A DNA stretch of 7,003 nucleotides from Desulfotignum sp. (GTDB lineage: Bacteria; Desulfobacterota; Desulfobacteria; Desulfobacterales; Desulfobacteraceae). The notes beneath the pieces were generated by a model. That model was not told the DNA's origin. It worked only from the letters and a program-made list of their open reading frames with translations, and did not search any database. A program made the translations under genes and the position numbers. Of this stretch, positions 6,494 to 7,003 are shown piece by piece; within the stretch, counting starts at the first letter, position 1; the number at the start of each line of letters is the position of its first letter. The stretch is taken from contig JAABRW010000021.1 of the NCBI GenBank assembly GCA_011390695.1, positions 1 to 7,003 on the forward strand, read 5' to 3'.

Positions 6494-7003
6494 TTATTCC
6501 AGCATAGAGGGATCGCAAAAATGGGGCCCGTCTTCGGCGGGCAGGTACAAAGGAAATTCAATGATGAACGTGGTTCCCTTGGCACCGGTTTTTTTGACGG
6601 CAATTTTACCGCCGTGCTCCTCGATGATGCCGTAAACAATGCTCAGGCCCAGGCCCGTGCTTTTTCCCACCTCCTTTGTGGTGAAAAACGGATCAAATAT
6701 TTTGGACAGGTTTTCTCTGGGAATACCTTCTCCTGTGTCCTTTATTTCCAGAAACACCTTTTTATGGGGTTTGTCCTTGTAGGTGTGCAGGGTGATTTTG
6801 CCGTTGCCGTGCATGGCATCTGCCGCATTGATCACCAGATTGATGATCACCTGGTTCAGTTTGCTGGTATCGGCATTGATGAGCATCATCTCTTCGGGCA
6901 GATACCGCCGGATCTGGATGTTGCGGAACTTTTTCTGGTCCCTGATCAGTTTCAGGCTCTGCTCCACAATCTCGTTGATCTGGACGATGCGCTTGTTGGA
7001 ATC
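6494..7003 (-). CDS. Sensor histidine kinase, C-terminal part (start beyond right edge)
   Basis: The minus-strand frame is open from the right window edge to a TAA at 6494-6496, showing 169 residues. A GTG at 6965-6967 could be mistaken for a start, but the frame continues upstream with kinase-like sequence ([17 protein letters not shown]), so the gene is cut by the window. The visible part is a complete HATPase domain, counted from the first visible residue: N box [10 protein letters not shown] (55-64), G1 DTGEGIP (89-95), F box FDPFFTTK (103-110), and G2 with GLGLSI near 117-122. It ends in a short acidic tail. The phospho-acceptor histidine and any sensor or membrane domains are outside the window, so its input cannot be judged. 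It is the first visible gene of the co-directional signalling cluster, 51 bp ahead of the receiver-kinase gene. Confidence 0.93.
   Translation of the reverse strand, partial: DSNKRIVQINEIVEQSLKLIRDQKKFRNIQIRRYLPEEMMLINADTSKLNQVIINLVINAADAMHGNGKITLHTYKDKPHKKVFLEIKDTGEGIPRENLSKIFDPFFTTKEVGKSTGLGLSIVYGIIEEHGGKIAVKKTGAKGTTFIIEFPLYLPAEDGPHFCDPSMLE

Noticed and set aside
6965..6967. GTG as the start of a short 157-residue ATPase protein
   Set aside because: The frame stays open to the right edge and encodes kinase-like sequence upstream of this GTG, so the gene is truncated by the window and does not start here.

Overview
This 7 kb window looks like chromosomal DNA of an anaerobic deltaproteobacterium, possibly a Desulfobacterales-type sulfate reducer. 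That guess rests on moderately GC-rich codon use, dense soluble PAS/GAF histidine kinases and an NtrC-type regulator. No rRNA, tRNA or taxon-specific marker is present, so the assignment is an inference. I see no transposase, integrase, CRISPR array, RNA gene or phage gene.

Layout: positions 1-168 may hold the last 55 codons of an unidentified plus-strand gene, followed by about 250 bp without a supported gene. One well-recognised metabolic gene lies on the plus strand at 415-1626: lhgO, an FAD-dependent L-2-hydroxyglutarate dehydrogenase/oxidase. It converges, across 44 bp, on a minus-strand signalling cluster that fills the rest of the window.

Read in its own direction (right to left), the cluster holds: the C-terminal ATPase part of a histidine kinase whose start lies beyond the right edge (6494-7003); a kinase with a receiver domain at its N-terminus, order Rec-PAS-HisKA-HATPase (4913-6442); a soluble GAF-PAS-HisKA-HATPase kinase (3152-4816); and an NtrC-class sigma-54 activator with Rec, AAA+ and Fis-type HTH domains (1671-3155). 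The last two overlap by four bases (GTGA) and are almost certainly a translationally coupled cognate pair. The gaps between the other genes are 51 and 96 bp, so all four could form one transcript.

Together the genes encode at least three kinases but only two receiver domains, and only one protein with a DNA-binding output. The simplest model is that several cytoplasmic inputs converge on one sigma-54 promoter switch, with the kinase-borne receiver linking the upstream kinase to the rest. The regulated promoters are not visible. The most unusual structure in the DNA is a tandem array of nine 9-bp units inside the regulator gene, which encodes a histidine-rich tripeptide repeat in the linker between the AAA+ and HTH domains.
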